Counted from the first letter of the stretch, positions 40,820 to 49,951 are shown. The stretch is 64,000 nt of DNA from Embleya sp045207655 (GCF_045207655.1 NZ_CP108784.1:5766001-5830000), one strand, 5' to 3'. Numbers and translations: made by a program. The notes: a model not told the origin generated them from the sequence alone.

Positions 40820-42478
40820 GTGCAGGGCCTGCTGGGAGAGCTGGACGGTCCGGCGGTACGCCGCTGGGGCCGCGTCGCCCTGGAGCTGATGGGGCGAGCG
40901 CGCGAGGAGATCGACGCCCTCAACGTGTATCCCGTGCCCGACGGCGACACCGGTACGAACCTGTTCCTGACCCTGGAATCGGGTATCGCCGAGGTCGACG
41001 CGCTGTTCGGCCGCGACCTGCCCGAGCCCGACCTGCCGACCGCGTTCCGGGCACTGGCGCACGGCGCGTTGATGGGCGCGCGCGGCAATTCCGGGGTGAT
41101 CCTCAGCCAACTCCTGCGTGGCATGGCCGAGCGACTGGAGGCCGAACAGGCCGACGCGGTCGAGACCGGCCGCGAGGTGCCCGCCGGGCTGGCCATCGCG
41201 CACGCGCTGCGCACCGCCGCCGACGCCGCGTACGCCGCGGTGGCCCGGCCGGTCGAGGGGACCATGCTCACCGTGGCCCGGGCCGCCGCCGACGCCGCGG
41301 CGGGCGCGGGCGGCGAGATCCGACCGGTGGTGCGCGCCGCCGCCACCGCCGCGCACGGCGCGCTGGCCCGTACGCCCGAGCAACTGGAGGTGCTGCGCCG
41401 GGCGGGTGTGGTGGACGCGGGCGGGCGCGGCCTGACCGTGCTCCTGGACGCGCTGCTCGCGGTGGTCACCGGTGAGCGCTCGGCGTACCGGATCCACCCG
41501 CACCAGGCGCAGATCCCGGTCCCGGTCCCGTTCGCGGCGCCGATCGGGCCGAACGAATCGACCCAGGGGCCCGGGTTCGAGGTGATCTACCTGCTCGACG
41601 CGCCCGACGCCGCGCTGCCGGAGCTGCGCGAACGGCTCGCCGCGCTCGGCGACTCGCTCGTGGTGGTCGGCGGCGAGGGCCTGTGGAACGTGCACGTGCA
41701 CGTGGACGACGCGGGCGCGGCGGTCGAGGCGGGCATCGCCGCCGGCCGGCCGCACCGGATCCGGATCACCCACCTCGAGCGCGGCCTGGCCGGCCTCTCG
41801 GCGCCCGAGCCCACCCCCACGCGCGGGATCGTCGCGGTCGCCCAGGGCGACGGCCTGGCCACCCTGTTCGCGGACAACGGCGCGCACGTCGTGCAGGCCG
41901 GTCCGGGCCGGCGGCCGTCCACCGGCGTGCTCGTCGACGCGATCCTGCGGACCGAGGCGCGCGAGGTGGTGCTGCTGCCCAACGACGCGGACTGCCACGC
42001 GGTGGCCGGGGTGGCCGCCCAGCAGGCACAGGCGCACGGCGTCCGGGTGCAGGTGATCCCGACCAAGGCCGCCGTCCAGGGCCTGGCCGCGCTGGCCGTG
42101 CACGAGCCCGGCCGGCGCTTCGACCAGGACATCGTCGGGATGACCTCGGCGGCGGGCGCCACCCGCTACGGCGCGCTCACCGTCGCCGTCCGCGAGTCGT
42201 GGACGATGGCCGGCGTGTGCCAGGCGGGGGACGTGCTCGGCGTGATCGAGGGCGACATCGCGGTGATCGGCCACGACCAGCGCGAGACCGGCACCGTGGT
42301 GGTGGACCGCATGCTCGCGGGTGGCGGTGAACTGGTCACCCTGGTCACCGGCAGCGCCTGCCCGCCGGGCCTGGCCGCCTCGATCGAGCGACACCTGCGG
42401 GCCACCCGGCTCGGGGTGGACGTGATGGTCTACGAGGGCGGCCAGGAGGTGTACCCGCTGCTCATCGGGGTCGAGTAG
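40820..42478 (+). CDS. DhaL-domain / YloV-FakA-like protein
   Basis: 552 aa. The N-terminal DhaL (DAK2) domain carries NVYPVPDGDTGTNLFLTLES, where the aspartates bind Mg-ATP, GALMGARGNSGVILSQLL and GTMLTVARAA. The middle and C-terminal regions form the FakA/DegV-like part (about 230-550), with GPGFEVIYLLDAPD and QGDGLATLFADNGAHVVQAG. In Firmicutes FakA phosphorylates fatty acids bound to FakB (DegV). No fakB gene is near, so the substrate here is open. GTG 40820 follows a near-perfect aggaggtgg. recG follows after 59 bases, a common actinobacterial pairing. Confidence 0.88.
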   Translation: MQGLLGELDGPAVRRWGRVALELMGRAREEIDALNVYPVPDGDTGTNLFLTLESGIAEVDALFGRDLPEPDLPTAFRALAHGALMGARGNSGVILSQLLRGMAERLEAEQADAVETGREVPAGLAIAHALRTAADAAYAAVARPVEGTMLTVARAAADAAAGAGGEIRPVVRAAATAAHGALARTPEQLEVLRRAGVVDAGGRGLTVLLDALLAVVTGERSAYRIHPHQAQIPVPVPFAAPIGPNESTQGPGFEVIYLLDAPDAALPELRERLAALGDSLVVVGGEGLWNVHVHVDDAGAAVEAGIAAGRPHRIRITHLERGLAGLSAPEPTPTRGIVAVAQGDGLATLFADNGAHVVQAGPGRRPSTGVLVDAILRTEAREVVLLPNDADCHAVAGVAAQQAQAHGVRVQVIPTKAAVQGLAALAVHEPGRRFDQDIVGMTSAAGATRYGALTVAVRESWTMAGVCQAGDVLGVIEGDIAVIGHDQRETGTVVVDRMLAGGGELVTLVTGSACPPGLAASIERHLRATRLGVDVMVYEGGQEVYPLLIGVE

Positions 42479-42537
42479 CGATCGGTCCGGCGGTTGGGAC
42501 GGCCCGATGACACCCTCGACCAGTACCGTTGGGCGGC

Positions 42538-44799
42538 ATGTCGCGCCTTGACGAACCGCTGAAGAAACTCGTCGGCGACCGCACGGCGACGGTGCTGGCC
42601 AAGTCCCTCAAGCTGGACACCGTCGGAGATCTGCTGCGCCACTACCCCCGGCGCTACGCGGAGCGCGGGCGCCTGACCGACCTCTCCCGCCTGGAGCCCG
42701 AGGAACACGTCACCGTGATGGCGGAGATCGCCAAGGTGAACAAGCGCCAATTCCGCAATCGGCGCGGCAACCTCCTGGAGGTCGAGGTCACCGACGGGCG
42801 CGGGAAGCTCACCCTGATCTTCTTCAACCAGGCCTGGCGCGAGGAGGAACTGCGCCCGGGTCGGCGCGGCCTGTTCGCGGGCAAGGTCGGGCGGTTCAAC
42901 AACGTGATCCAGCTCAGCCGGCCCGACTACCAACTGATCGGCGAGGACGATCAGGACGGTGTCGCGAACCTGTTCGCGGGGGCGCTGATCCCGGTCTATC
43001 CGGCCGCCGCCAACATGCCGTCCTGGAAGATCGCGCAGTGCGTCGGCATGGCGCTGGACACACTCGGCGAGGTCGGCGACCCGCTGCCCGCCGAGATGCG
43101 CGAGCGGCGCGGCATGCCGGGACTGGCCGAGGCGCTCGCGCACGTGCACCGGCCGAACTCGTGGGACGAGGTGAACTCGGCCAAGGACCGCCTCAAGTGG
43201 GACGAGGCGTTCGTCCTGCAGATCGCCCTGGCCCGCCGCCGCCGGGACGCCCGGGCCCAGTCCGCGGTGGCCCGCCCGCGCCGCGCGAACGGCATCCTGG
43301 ACGCCTTCGACGCCCGCCTCCCCTTCGAACTGACCGACGGCCAGAAGGAGGTCTGCGCCGAGATCGAGACCGACCTGGCCACCGAACACCCGATGCACCG
43401 CCTCCTCCAGGGCGAGGTCGGGGCCGGCAAGACGCTGGTCGCGCTGCGGGGCATGTTGACCGTGGTGGACGCGGGTGGGCAGACCGCGTTGTTGGCGCCC
43501 ACCGAGGTGCTCGCGCAGCAGCACTATCGCTCGATCGTGGAGATGCTCGGGCCGCTGGCCGAGGGCGCCGGGATGCTCGGCGGGTCGGAGATCGGCACCA
43601 AGGTCACCCTGCTCACCGGCTCGATGGGGGTGCCCGCGCGCCGCGCCGCGCTCCTGGACCTGGTCACCGGCGAGGCCGGGATCGCGATCGGCACGCACGC
43701 GCTGATCGAGGACAAGGTGGAGTTCCACGACCTGGGTCTGGTCGTGGTCGACGAGCAGCACCGCTTCGGCGTCGAACAGCGCGACGCGCTGCGCGGCAAG
43801 GGCAAGCGCCCGCCGCACCTGCTGGTGATGACCGCGACGCCGATCCCGCGCACGGTGGCGATGACCGTGTTCGGCGACCTGGAGACCTCGATCCTGGCCC
43901 AGCTCCCGTCCGGCCGATCGCCGATCGCCACGCACGTGGTCCCGGCCAAGGAGAAGCCGCACTTCCTGGACCGCGCCTGGCAGCGGGTGCGCGAGGAGGT
44001 GGAGAAGGGCCACCAGGCGTACGTGGTGTGCCCGCGCATCGGCGACGGGGAGGACGACCCGAAGGCCAAGAAGAAGGCGAAGTCGAAGGCGAAGGCCGCC
44101 GCGCGGGACGAGGACCTGCCCGCCGAGGCCTACCTGGACGATCCCGAGGACATCGGCGCGGACGCCGCGGGCGGCGAGGAGCGACGCCCGCCACTGGCCG
44201 TGCTGGACGTCGCCGAGTCGCTGCGCGCCGGTCCGCTGGCCGGCCTGCGGATCGCGGTGCTGCACGGTCGGATGGCGCCGGACGACAAGGACGACGTGAT
44301 GCGCCGCTTCACCGCCGGCGAACTGGACGTGCTGGTGGCGACCACGGTGATCGAGGTCGGCGTCAACGTGCCCAACGCGACCGCGATGGTGATCATGGAC
44401 GCCGACCGGTTCGGCGTCTCGCAACTGCACCAGCTGCGCGGCCGGGTCGGCCGGGGCAGCGCCCCCGGGCTGACCCTGCTGGTCAGCGAGATGCCCGGCG
44501 GCACCTCCGCGCGCGAACGCCTGGACGCGGTGGCGGCCACCCTGGACGGCTTCGAACTCTCCCGGATCGACCTCGAGCAACGCCGCGAGGGCGATGTGCT
44601 CGGCGACGCGCAGTCCGGCTCGCGCTCCTCGTTGCGGATGCTGGAGGTGGTGCGGGACGAGGAACTGATCGTGGCCGCCCGCGAGGAGGCGAGCTCGATC
44701 GTGGCGAACGACCCGGACCTGATCGAGCACCACGACCTGCGCAGCGCGCTCGCCAGCATCCTGGACGACGAGCGCGCGGAATACCTCGACAAGGGCTGA
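42538..44799 (+). CDS. recG: ATP-dependent DNA helicase RecG
   Basis: 753 aa. It has an N-terminal wedge/OB domain and a superfamily 2 helicase core: Walker A LQGEVGAGKTLVAL, the DEQH box near residue 405 (VVDEQHRFGVEQR), TATPIPRTVAMTVFGDLE, ATTVIEVGVNVPNATAMVI and QLRGRVGRG. RecG rescues stalled replication forks and moves branched DNA. A Lys/Ala-rich insertion (KAKKKAKSKAKAAARDE) near residue 507 is unconserved linker. ATG 42538; a TTG lies nine bases upstream. Confidence 0.96.
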   Translation: MSRLDEPLKKLVGDRTATVLAKSLKLDTVGDLLRHYPRRYAERGRLTDLSRLEPEEHVTVMAEIAKVNKRQFRNRRGNLLEVEVTDGRGKLTLIFFNQAWREEELRPGRRGLFAGKVGRFNNVIQLSRPDYQLIGEDDQDGVANLFAGALIPVYPAAANMPSWKIAQCVGMALDTLGEVGDPLPAEMRERRGMPGLAEALAHVHRPNSWDEVNSAKDRLKWDEAFVLQIALARRRRDARAQSAVARPRRANGILDAFDARLPFELTDGQKEVCAEIETDLATEHPMHRLLQGEVGAGKTLVALRGMLTVVDAGGQTALLAPTEVLAQQHYRSIVEMLGPLAEGAGMLGGSEIGTKVTLLTGSMGVPARRAALLDLVTGEAGIAIGTHALIEDKVEFHDLGLVVVDEQHRFGVEQRDALRGKGKRPPHLLVMTATPIPRTVAMTVFGDLETSILAQLPSGRSPIATHVVPAKEKPHFLDRAWQRVREEVEKGHQAYVVCPRIGDGEDDPKAKKKAKSKAKAAARDEDLPAEAYLDDPEDIGADAAGGEERRPPLAVLDVAESLRAGPLAGLRIAVLHGRMAPDDKDDVMRRFTAGELDVLVATTVIEVGVNVPNATAMVIMDADRFGVSQLHQLRGRVGRGSAPGLTLLVSEMPGGTSARERLDAVAATLDGFELSRIDLEQRREGDVLGDAQSGSRSSLRMLEVVRDEELIVAAREEASSIVANDPDLIEHHDLRSALASILDDERAEYLDKG

Positions 44800-44877
44800 C
44801 CGCCCTCCCTCCGCTCCGACGCGCCCCCACCGGTCACCCGTTCGGAGCACGCGGAACACCCCGTCGGTTGGCTACCA

Positions 44878-45432
44878 ATGGGGGCCATGGACGCACGCAC
44901 GGGGGACGAGGGCTTCGACGCGCTCTTCTGCGGGTTGCTCCCTCGGTTGTATCGGCGGGCCGTGCTGCTCGCCGGCGAGGGCAGCGCCGAGGACGCGGTG
45001 CACGAGACGTACCTCAAGCTGGCCCGCAGACCCGACCGCCTGCTCGGCCATCCCGAGCCCTACGCCTATGCCTTCCGGGCCCTGGTGAGTGTCACCCGCG
45101 ACATATGGCGCGTGCGCAGCCGCCAGGTCCTGCTGCCCGAACCGCCCGAGCCGGGGGAGCGGGCCCGCTCCGCCGCCGACCCGATCGCCCGGCGCGAGGC
45201 CGAGTGGGAGGCCGTGCGGATGCTCGGCTCGCTGCCCGCCAAGCAGGCCGCGGCGGTACTCCTGGTCGACCTGGACGGATACACGATCGATCAGGCGGCC
45301 GAGATCCTCGGCGTGCACCGGGGGACGGTGTCCCGCTCGCGCGAGCGCGCCCTGACCCGGCTGCGTGCCGGCCTCGGCGGGCCCTCCGGCCGGTTCCGCC
45401 GCCGGGATCGACACGAAGGAGTCACCCGGTGA
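44878..45432 (+). CDS. ECF-type sigma factor, coupled to a membrane protein
   Basis: 184 aa. Region 2 (FCGLLPRLYRRAVLLAGEGS and AFRALVSVTRDIWRVRSRQV) and a region 4 helix-turn-helix (LPAKQAAAVLLVDLDGYTID, QAAEILGVHRGTVSRSRERA) are separated by a Pro-rich linker. Its stop overlaps the next start as GTGA, so a fixed ratio of the two products is expected, as for sigma/anti-sigma pairs. ATG 44878 or ATG 44887; neither has a clear ribosome-binding site. Confidence 0.82.
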   Translation: MGAMDARTGDEGFDALFCGLLPRLYRRAVLLAGEGSAEDAVHETYLKLARRPDRLLGHPEPYAYAFRALVSVTRDIWRVRSRQVLLPEPPEPGERARSAADPIARREAEWEAVRMLGSLPAKQAAAVLLVDLDGYTIDQAAEILGVHRGTVSRSRERALTRLRAGLGGPSGRFRRRDRHEGVTR

Positions 45433-46010
45433 ACCCCTCGCCTCCCGACCTCGACGACCCGGACGACGCGGTCCACGAACTGCGCACCCGGCTGCGCGAC
45501 GCGGAGGCCGCCTGTGTCGAACCGCCCGGCCTCGCGGTCCGAGTGCTGCGCCGGCCGGCCCCGCGGTCGAGATGGCGCGGCACCTTCGCGATCGCGCTCG
45601 CCGCCGTGCTCGTCCCGGCCGTGGTCGGGTTCGGCGCCTTCCTGGTCGGTCGGCACGACGCGAGCGACGCACCCGCCCCCAGGCCGCCCGCGGCGCGCGC
45701 GGCGAGCGTGCAGAGCGAGGTCCACAACTCCGAGGTGCCGTGCCGGGCGCTGCGCACGCTCGAGTGTTCGATGGGTGTGTTCAAGGAGCCGAAGTTGTCC
45801 TCGCGTACCGCCGACCTCGCGGATCGGGTGTGGCACGGCGACCGGCTGTTGCTGGTCTGCCTGCTCACGGACGGCCCGCGGGTCACCGACGAGACCGGCG
45901 TCGCCTCCCGGCACTGGTACCGGGTGGTGGTGCTGGGCACCAACGCCGAGGGCTGGCTGCCCGGCGTCCGCACCCGCAACGAGACCGAGGTGCCCGACTG
46001 CGCGCTTTGA
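45429..46010 (+). CDS. single-pass membrane protein with SH3-like extracellular domain, putative anti-sigma partner
   Basis: 193 aa. An N-terminal cytoplasmic segment of about 55 residues is followed by one transmembrane helix (IALAAVLVPAVVGFGAFLVG) and an outside domain with three cysteines (PCRALRTLECSM, CLL) and a bacterial-SH3-like ending (WYRVVVLGTNAEGWLPGV). Translation is coupled to the sigma gene, so the cytoplasmic part may hold the sigma factor. No zinc-binding H-x3-C-x2-C motif is present, so it is not a classical ZAS anti-sigma. The next gene, convergent, encodes a secreted protein with a related SH3-like ending. Confidence 0.65.
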   Translation: MNPSPPDLDDPDDAVHELRTRLRDAEAACVEPPGLAVRVLRRPAPRSRWRGTFAIALAAVLVPAVVGFGAFLVGRHDASDAPAPRPPAARAASVQSEVHNSEVPCRALRTLECSMGVFKEPKLSSRTADLADRVWHGDRLLLVCLLTDGPRVTDETGVASRHWYRVVVLGTNAEGWLPGVRTRNETEVPDCAL

Positions 46011-46070
46011 CCGCGGAGCGCGGCCGGGATCCCGGGGGACCGGGGGCAGTCGGGTCGGCGCGGGCGCGGA

Positions 46071-46114
46071 CACGTGGTCGGGGGACGGGACGATCTCCGT
46101 CCCCCGACCACGTG
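46071..46114. terminator. 18-bp bidirectional terminator
   Basis: CACGTGGTCGGGGGACGG (46071-46088) and CCGTCCCCCGACCACGTG (46097-46114) are perfectly complementary, between convergent genes. Confidence 0.75.
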
Positions 46115-46131
46115 GGCTCATCGCATGCCGG

Positions 46132-46503
46132 TCAGCAGTGGTACATGCCCGGCATCGGGTCCTGCGGCGTGAAGACGCGCTGCGCGGGCAGGAAGCCGTG
46201 CCCGCCGTCGTCACCGTCGGTGTAGTACCAGATGTCGTTGCCGCCCGAGTGCGGGTCGCCGGAGGTCCAGCAACTGAAGTAGCTGTAGGTGGTGTTCAAC
46301 CGGCTGACCACGGGTGCCCGAAAGTACGGCTCGGAGCGCAGGTCGCTCGCGCCGTTGGCGCAGTGCAGGGTGCCGTTGCTGTCGACGTAGCAGTTCGCGG
46401 CGGGGGTGTGCGGTGCGGCGGTCTCGGCGACCGCCGGGGCCATGCCGGTCGCGGCCAGCGCGGCGCCGGCGACGACCGTGGCGAGGAAGGTGCGGAGCGT
46501 CAT
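46132..46503 (-). CDS. small secreted SH3-like protein
   Basis: 123 aa. It has a Sec signal peptide (MTLRTFLATVVAGAALAATG, cut near AVAETA), then a compact domain with four cysteines (NCYVDSNGTLHCANG, YFSCWTSGDP and the last residue). The segment DIWYYTDGDDGGHGFLPAQR is typical of bacterial SH3-like cell-wall-binding domains. ATG 46503 follows gggagatccg. Its end resembles that of the membrane protein on the other side of the terminator, so the two may recognise the same surface feature. Confidence 0.72.
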   Translation of the reverse strand: MTLRTFLATVVAGAALAATGMAPAVAETAAPHTPAANCYVDSNGTLHCANGASDLRSEPYFRAPVVSRLNTTYSYFSCWTSGDPHSGGNDIWYYTDGDDGGHGFLPAQRVFTPQDPMPGMYHC

Positions 46504-46515
46504 CGGATCTCCCGG

Positions 46516-46548
46516 ATCGGGTGGGAATCGGGTGGGAATCGGGTGGGG
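46516..46548. repeat. three 11-bp tandem repeats
   Basis: ATCGGGTGGGA, ATCGGGTGGGA and ATCGGGTGGGG in direct succession, immediately upstream of the secreted-protein gene, in its 5' region. Confidence 0.6.
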
Positions 46549-46778
46549 TCGGTGCCTGGACGGCGATCGGTGTCGCCGGTGCACGACGGTGGCGCCCCCG
46601 CCGTGCACACCCCTCATACGATCGAGTGGCTCCGCGTGTATGACACGTCGCGCAAAGTGCCCGGGCCCGGATTTCGTCCACCGCGACCAGTCGATAGCGT
46701 GGGCGCCATGCAGGACACGTACGCGCAGGCCGGCCCACCGGGCACCGGCGAGCCCCACCGGTACCGGCGAGGGCACGC

Positions 46779-47348
46779 ATGACCCGGGTGATCGCCGGGG
46801 CGGCGGGCGGCCGACGACTGAGCACACCGCCGGGCGAGGGCACCCGGCCGACCTCGGACCGGGCCCGCGAGGGACTGTTCTCCACCCTCCGGTCGCTGCG
46901 CGGCAACCTGCACGGCGCGCGGGTGCTCGACCTGTTCGCGGGCTCCGGCGCGGTCGGCCTGGAGGCGCTGTCGCGGGGGGCTGCGCGGGTGCTCCTGGTC
47001 GAATCCGACGCCCGCGCGGCGAGCACGATCCGGGCGAACATCCGCCTGGTCGCGCTGCCCGGCGCGGAACTGCGCCCGGCCCGCGCGGAGAAGACCGCCG
47101 CCGTGCCCTGCCCGGACGAGCCGTACGACGTGGTCTTCCTCGATCCGCCGTACGCGGTCACCGACGAGGACGTGCGCGCGCTGCTCGGCGCGCTGGCCGA
47201 GCACGGCTGGCTGGCCGAGGAGGCGCTGATCGTGGTCGAACGTGCCACACGTGGGGGGCCATTCGCGTGGCCCGCCGAATTCGCCGAGATCAGATCCCGT
47301 CGCTACGGCGAGGGAACGCTCTGGTACGGTCGCGCCGCGCAAGCCTGA
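46779..47348 (+). CDS. rsmD: 16S rRNA (guanine966-N2)-methyltransferase
   Basis: 189 aa. RsmD family: VIAGAAGGRRLSTPPGEGTR, SAM-binding VLDLFAGSGAVGLEALSRGA and the catalytic DPPY in VVFLDPPYAV. It methylates G966 of 16S rRNA in the small subunit. ATG 46779 with a gagggcacg site. coaD follows after 60 bases, a pairing found across bacteria. Confidence 0.94.
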   Translation: MTRVIAGAAGGRRLSTPPGEGTRPTSDRAREGLFSTLRSLRGNLHGARVLDLFAGSGAVGLEALSRGAARVLLVESDARAASTIRANIRLVALPGAELRPARAEKTAAVPCPDEPYDVVFLDPPYAVTDEDVRALLGALAEHGWLAEEALIVVERATRGGPFAWPAEFAEIRSRRYGEGTLWYGRAAQA

Positions 47349-47408
47349 CCAGGCGGGCGGACCATCGGGTCCGGACCCGTCGGCACCCGATTTCGAGGGG
47401 AACCTCCG

Positions 47409-47891
47409 TTGCGTCGAGTCGTCTGCCCCGGTTCGTTCGACCCGGTCACCAACGGTCATCTGGACATCATCGGACGGGCCTCGAGCCTGTACGACGAGGT
47501 CTACGTGGCGATCGGCTTCAATCGCGCCAAGCGCTCCGGTCTGTTCACCATCGAGGAGCGCATCGAGATGCTCCACGAGGTGGTCGATCAGTACAAGAAC
47601 GTCAAGGTCGAGGCGTTCGAGGGGTTGCTGGTCAACTTCTGTCAGGAGCGCGGGATCCCGGCGATCATCAAGGGTCTGCGCGCGGTCACCGACTTCGACT
47701 ACGAGTTGCAGATGGCACAGATGAACTACGGTCTTACCGAGGTGGAGACGTTGTTCGTCGCGACGAACCCCCTCTACAGCTTTCTGTCGTCGAGTCTCAT
47801 CAAAGAGGTCGCGACGTACGGAGGCGACGTGTCCGGCCTGGTGCCGGAGACGGTGCTACGTCGGCTCACCGAGCGGCTCGCGCAGGGCTGA
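47409..47891 (+). CDS. coaD: phosphopantetheine adenylyltransferase
   Basis: 160 aa. It makes dephospho-CoA in coenzyme A synthesis. The nucleotidyltransferase motif CPGSFDPVTNGHLDII (the T-x-G-H) is at the start, and SSSLIKEVATYGGDV near the end is the ISSTxxR-type segment. TTG 47409 is the start, with aggggaacc before it. Confidence 0.95.
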   Translation: MRRVVCPGSFDPVTNGHLDIIGRASSLYDEVYVAIGFNRAKRSGLFTIEERIEMLHEVVDQYKNVKVEAFEGLLVNFCQERGIPAIIKGLRAVTDFDYELQMAQMNYGLTEVETLFVATNPLYSFLSSSLIKEVATYGGDVSGLVPETVLRRLTERLAQG

Positions 47892-47999
47892 CGGGGCACG
47901 TGCCTCGTCGCCGGGCCGACCGCCCGCGGCGAGTCGGTCCGTCACGCGATGCCGGCGAACACGACGGCTACCGTCGGTTTGAGGAGAGAGAGCAAGCCC

Positions 48000-48920
48000 G
48001 TGGACGTGCAGCCCAAGCTCGATGAACTGATCGCACTGGTCGAGAACGCCCGCTCGATGCCGATGTCGGCGTCGTGCGTGGTCAACCGTGCGGACGTGGT
48101 GGCCCGGCTCGAGGAACTCAAGAACCTGCTGCCCGAGGAGTTCGACCACGCGCGCCGGGTGCTCGGCGACCGCGAGTCGGTGATCGAGGAGGGCCGCCGC
48201 GAGGCCGAGCGGGTGCTGGCCACCGCCCGGGAGGAGCGCGGCTCGCTGATCGCGGACACCGAGGTGGCCCGCGAGGCGTACGGCGAGGCCGACCGGATCC
48301 TGTCCGAGGCCCGCCGCGAGGCCCAGCGCATCCGCGAGGAGGCCGACGACTACGTCGACCAGAAGCTGGCCAACTTCGAGGTCGTGCTGACCAAGACGCT
48401 CGGCGCGATCGGTCGCGGCCGGGACAAGATGCGCGGTCGCCGTCCGTCCGACGAGCTCGGCGAGTACATGCAGGCGCAGGAGTTGGCCGACGCGCAGGCC
48501 AAGGGCCGGCCGGGCAGCCTCCAGGCGCAGCTCGACGGGCACGAGGAGACGTTCGCCGCGCAGCCCGCTCAGCCCGACTATCCGGCCGCGCCGCCCGCCG
48601 CGCCGACCGTGCCCGCGCAGGCCGGCCCCTACGGCGGTCAGCACGGCTACGGCCAGGACGCCTACGGGCAGCCCGCCTACGCGCAGGGCACCGGACCGGA
48701 CACCGGATACGCCGGCGGCTACGAGGGCCAGTACGACATGCCGCAGTACGACCAGCACGGGCAGCAGCAGCCGTACGCCACGCAGCACGACCCGGCGAGC
48801 ACGGGGCAGCAGCAGGCCTACGACCCGCAGGCCCAGTACGCGCAGTCGCTGGACGAGACCAGCTTCTTCGACACGAGTCTGATCGACGTCCGCCAGTTCC
48901 AGCAGGACGGCGGGCGCTAG
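48000..48920 (+). CDS. DivIVA/SepIVA-like coiled-coil protein
   Basis: 306 aa. A short conserved N-terminus (VDVQPKLDELIALVENARSM and PMSASCVVNRADVVARLEEL) is followed by a coiled coil of about 110 residues rich in Arg/Glu/Ala (ESVIEEGRREAERVLATARE), then a low-complexity Tyr/Gly/Gln tail (YGQDAYGQPAYAQGTG). Such proteins belong to the DivIVA-related scaffolds of polar growth and septation in actinobacteria. GTG 48000 follows gaggagagag. It lies between coaD and yceD. Confidence 0.78.
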   Translation: MDVQPKLDELIALVENARSMPMSASCVVNRADVVARLEELKNLLPEEFDHARRVLGDRESVIEEGRREAERVLATAREERGSLIADTEVAREAYGEADRILSEARREAQRIREEADDYVDQKLANFEVVLTKTLGAIGRGRDKMRGRRPSDELGEYMQAQELADAQAKGRPGSLQAQLDGHEETFAAQPAQPDYPAAPPAAPTVPAQAGPYGGQHGYGQDAYGQPAYAQGTGPDTGYAGGYEGQYDMPQYDQHGQQQPYATQHDPASTGQQQAYDPQAQYAQSLDETSFFDTSLIDVRQFQQDGGR

Positions 48921-49020
48921 GCCCTGTCCGGCGACGGGCACCGCCGCTCGCGGCGCCCGCTCGCGGCGTCCGGTCGGTCCGGGCGCCGCGGGAATCGCCG
49001 CTCGAACGTCCCGCTCGAAT

Positions 49021-49057
49021 GGCCCCGTTTGGGGCCTGGCGCGCGGGCTGCGATACT
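49021..49057 (+). promoter_or_regulatory. hairpin and -10-like box before yceD
   Basis: A hairpin GGCCCC-gttt-GGGGCC (49021-49036) may end the preceding gene. GATACT (49052-49057) resembles a -10 box for the yceD-rpmF transcript, but no good -35 was found. Confidence 0.3.
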
Positions 49058-49179
49058 CTTACGGACCGACCCTGCCCGAGGCGTGTTTTTCGCGTGCCCC
49101 GAGGGTCGGCACCCTGACCATTCGAGCCCCCCGTCATCCCGGGGGGTGGCACTGCATGAGGTAGGACGTCCTGGACCGC

Positions 49180-49755
49180 TTGGATCACCGCAAACCACTC
49201 GTCGTCGACACACGCGAGCTGGGGCGTCGGCCTGGATCCATGCTGAAGGTGTCCCGCTCCGTGCCGGCCCCGAAGGACATGGGTGTGGCAGACGTGATCG
49301 GCGCGCCCGAAGGTGCCCCCATCCAGCTGGGTGTCCGGCTGGAAGCGGTCATGGAGGGTGTGCTGGTCACCGGCGTCGCGCAGGTGCCGCTGACCGGTGA
49401 GTGCGTCCGGTGCCTGGAACCGCTCGAGCGTGAGCTCACGGTGCGTTTCCAGGAGCTGTACGTCTACCCGGACGCGGACGCCGACGAGGACGCCTTCCGG
49501 CTCACGGACGACCTGTTCGACCTGGAGCCGGTGCTGCGGGACGCGACGGTGCTCGCACTGCCGCTCTCGCCGCTGTGCCGGGAGGACTGCCCGGGCCTGT
49601 GCTCCGAATGCGGAGCGCTGCTCGCGGAGGACCCCGACCACAGTCACGAGCTCGCCGACCCCCGGTGGGCGAAGTTGACCAACATCTTCGACGGACCTTC
49701 CGCCGAAGCCGACGTTGACGGCGCGTCCAGCGCCGACGAGAACCAGGAGAAGTAG
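49180..49755 (+). CDS. yceD: YceD/DUF177 family protein
   Basis: 191 aa. DUF177: KPLVVDTRELGRRPG at the start, VPLTGECVRCLEPLERELTV in the middle and C-terminal cysteines in LCREDCPGLCSECG. The family is usually directly upstream of rpmF and is linked to 23S rRNA accumulation. TTG 49180 is annotated as start. An in-frame CTG at 49171 has better spacing to aggtagga, and an in-frame TAG at 49162 excludes anything further upstream, so the start codon is rare in either case. Confidence 0.9.
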   Translation: MDHRKPLVVDTRELGRRPGSMLKVSRSVPAPKDMGVADVIGAPEGAPIQLGVRLEAVMEGVLVTGVAQVPLTGECVRCLEPLERELTVRFQELYVYPDADADEDAFRLTDDLFDLEPVLRDATVLALPLSPLCREDCPGLCSECGALLAEDPDHSHELADPRWAKLTNIFDGPSAEADVDGASSADENQEK

Positions 49756-49757
49756 CC

Positions 49758-49931
49758 GTGGCTGTTCCGAAGCGGAAGATGTCGCGCAGCAACACCCGGC
49801 ACCGCCGGAGCCAGTGGAAGGCCACTGCCGCCAACCTGGTGACCTGCGAGCGCTGCCGTGAGCCGAAGCTGTCGCACATCGCGTGCCCGAGCTGCGGCAC
49901 CTACAACCGCCGCCAGGTCCTCGACGTCTGA
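49758..49931 (+). CDS. rpmF: ribosomal protein L32
   Basis: 57 aa: VAVPKRKMSRSNTRHRRSQW, then two C-x-x-C pairs (CERC, CPSC) of the zinc-ribbon form and TYNRRQVLDV at the end. It starts two bases after the yceD stop. rnc follows after 20 bases. Confidence 0.96.
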   Translation: MAVPKRKMSRSNTRHRRSQWKATAANLVTCERCREPKLSHIACPSCGTYNRRQVLDV

Positions 49932-49951
49932 TCAGGCCGGTGGTCGTTCCG

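Noticed and set aside
43038..46010. A 990-codon plus-strand frame spanning recG, the sigma gene and its partner
   Set aside because: Only its last 193 codons are real (the membrane protein at 45429). The rest is an off-frame reading of recG and the sigma gene.
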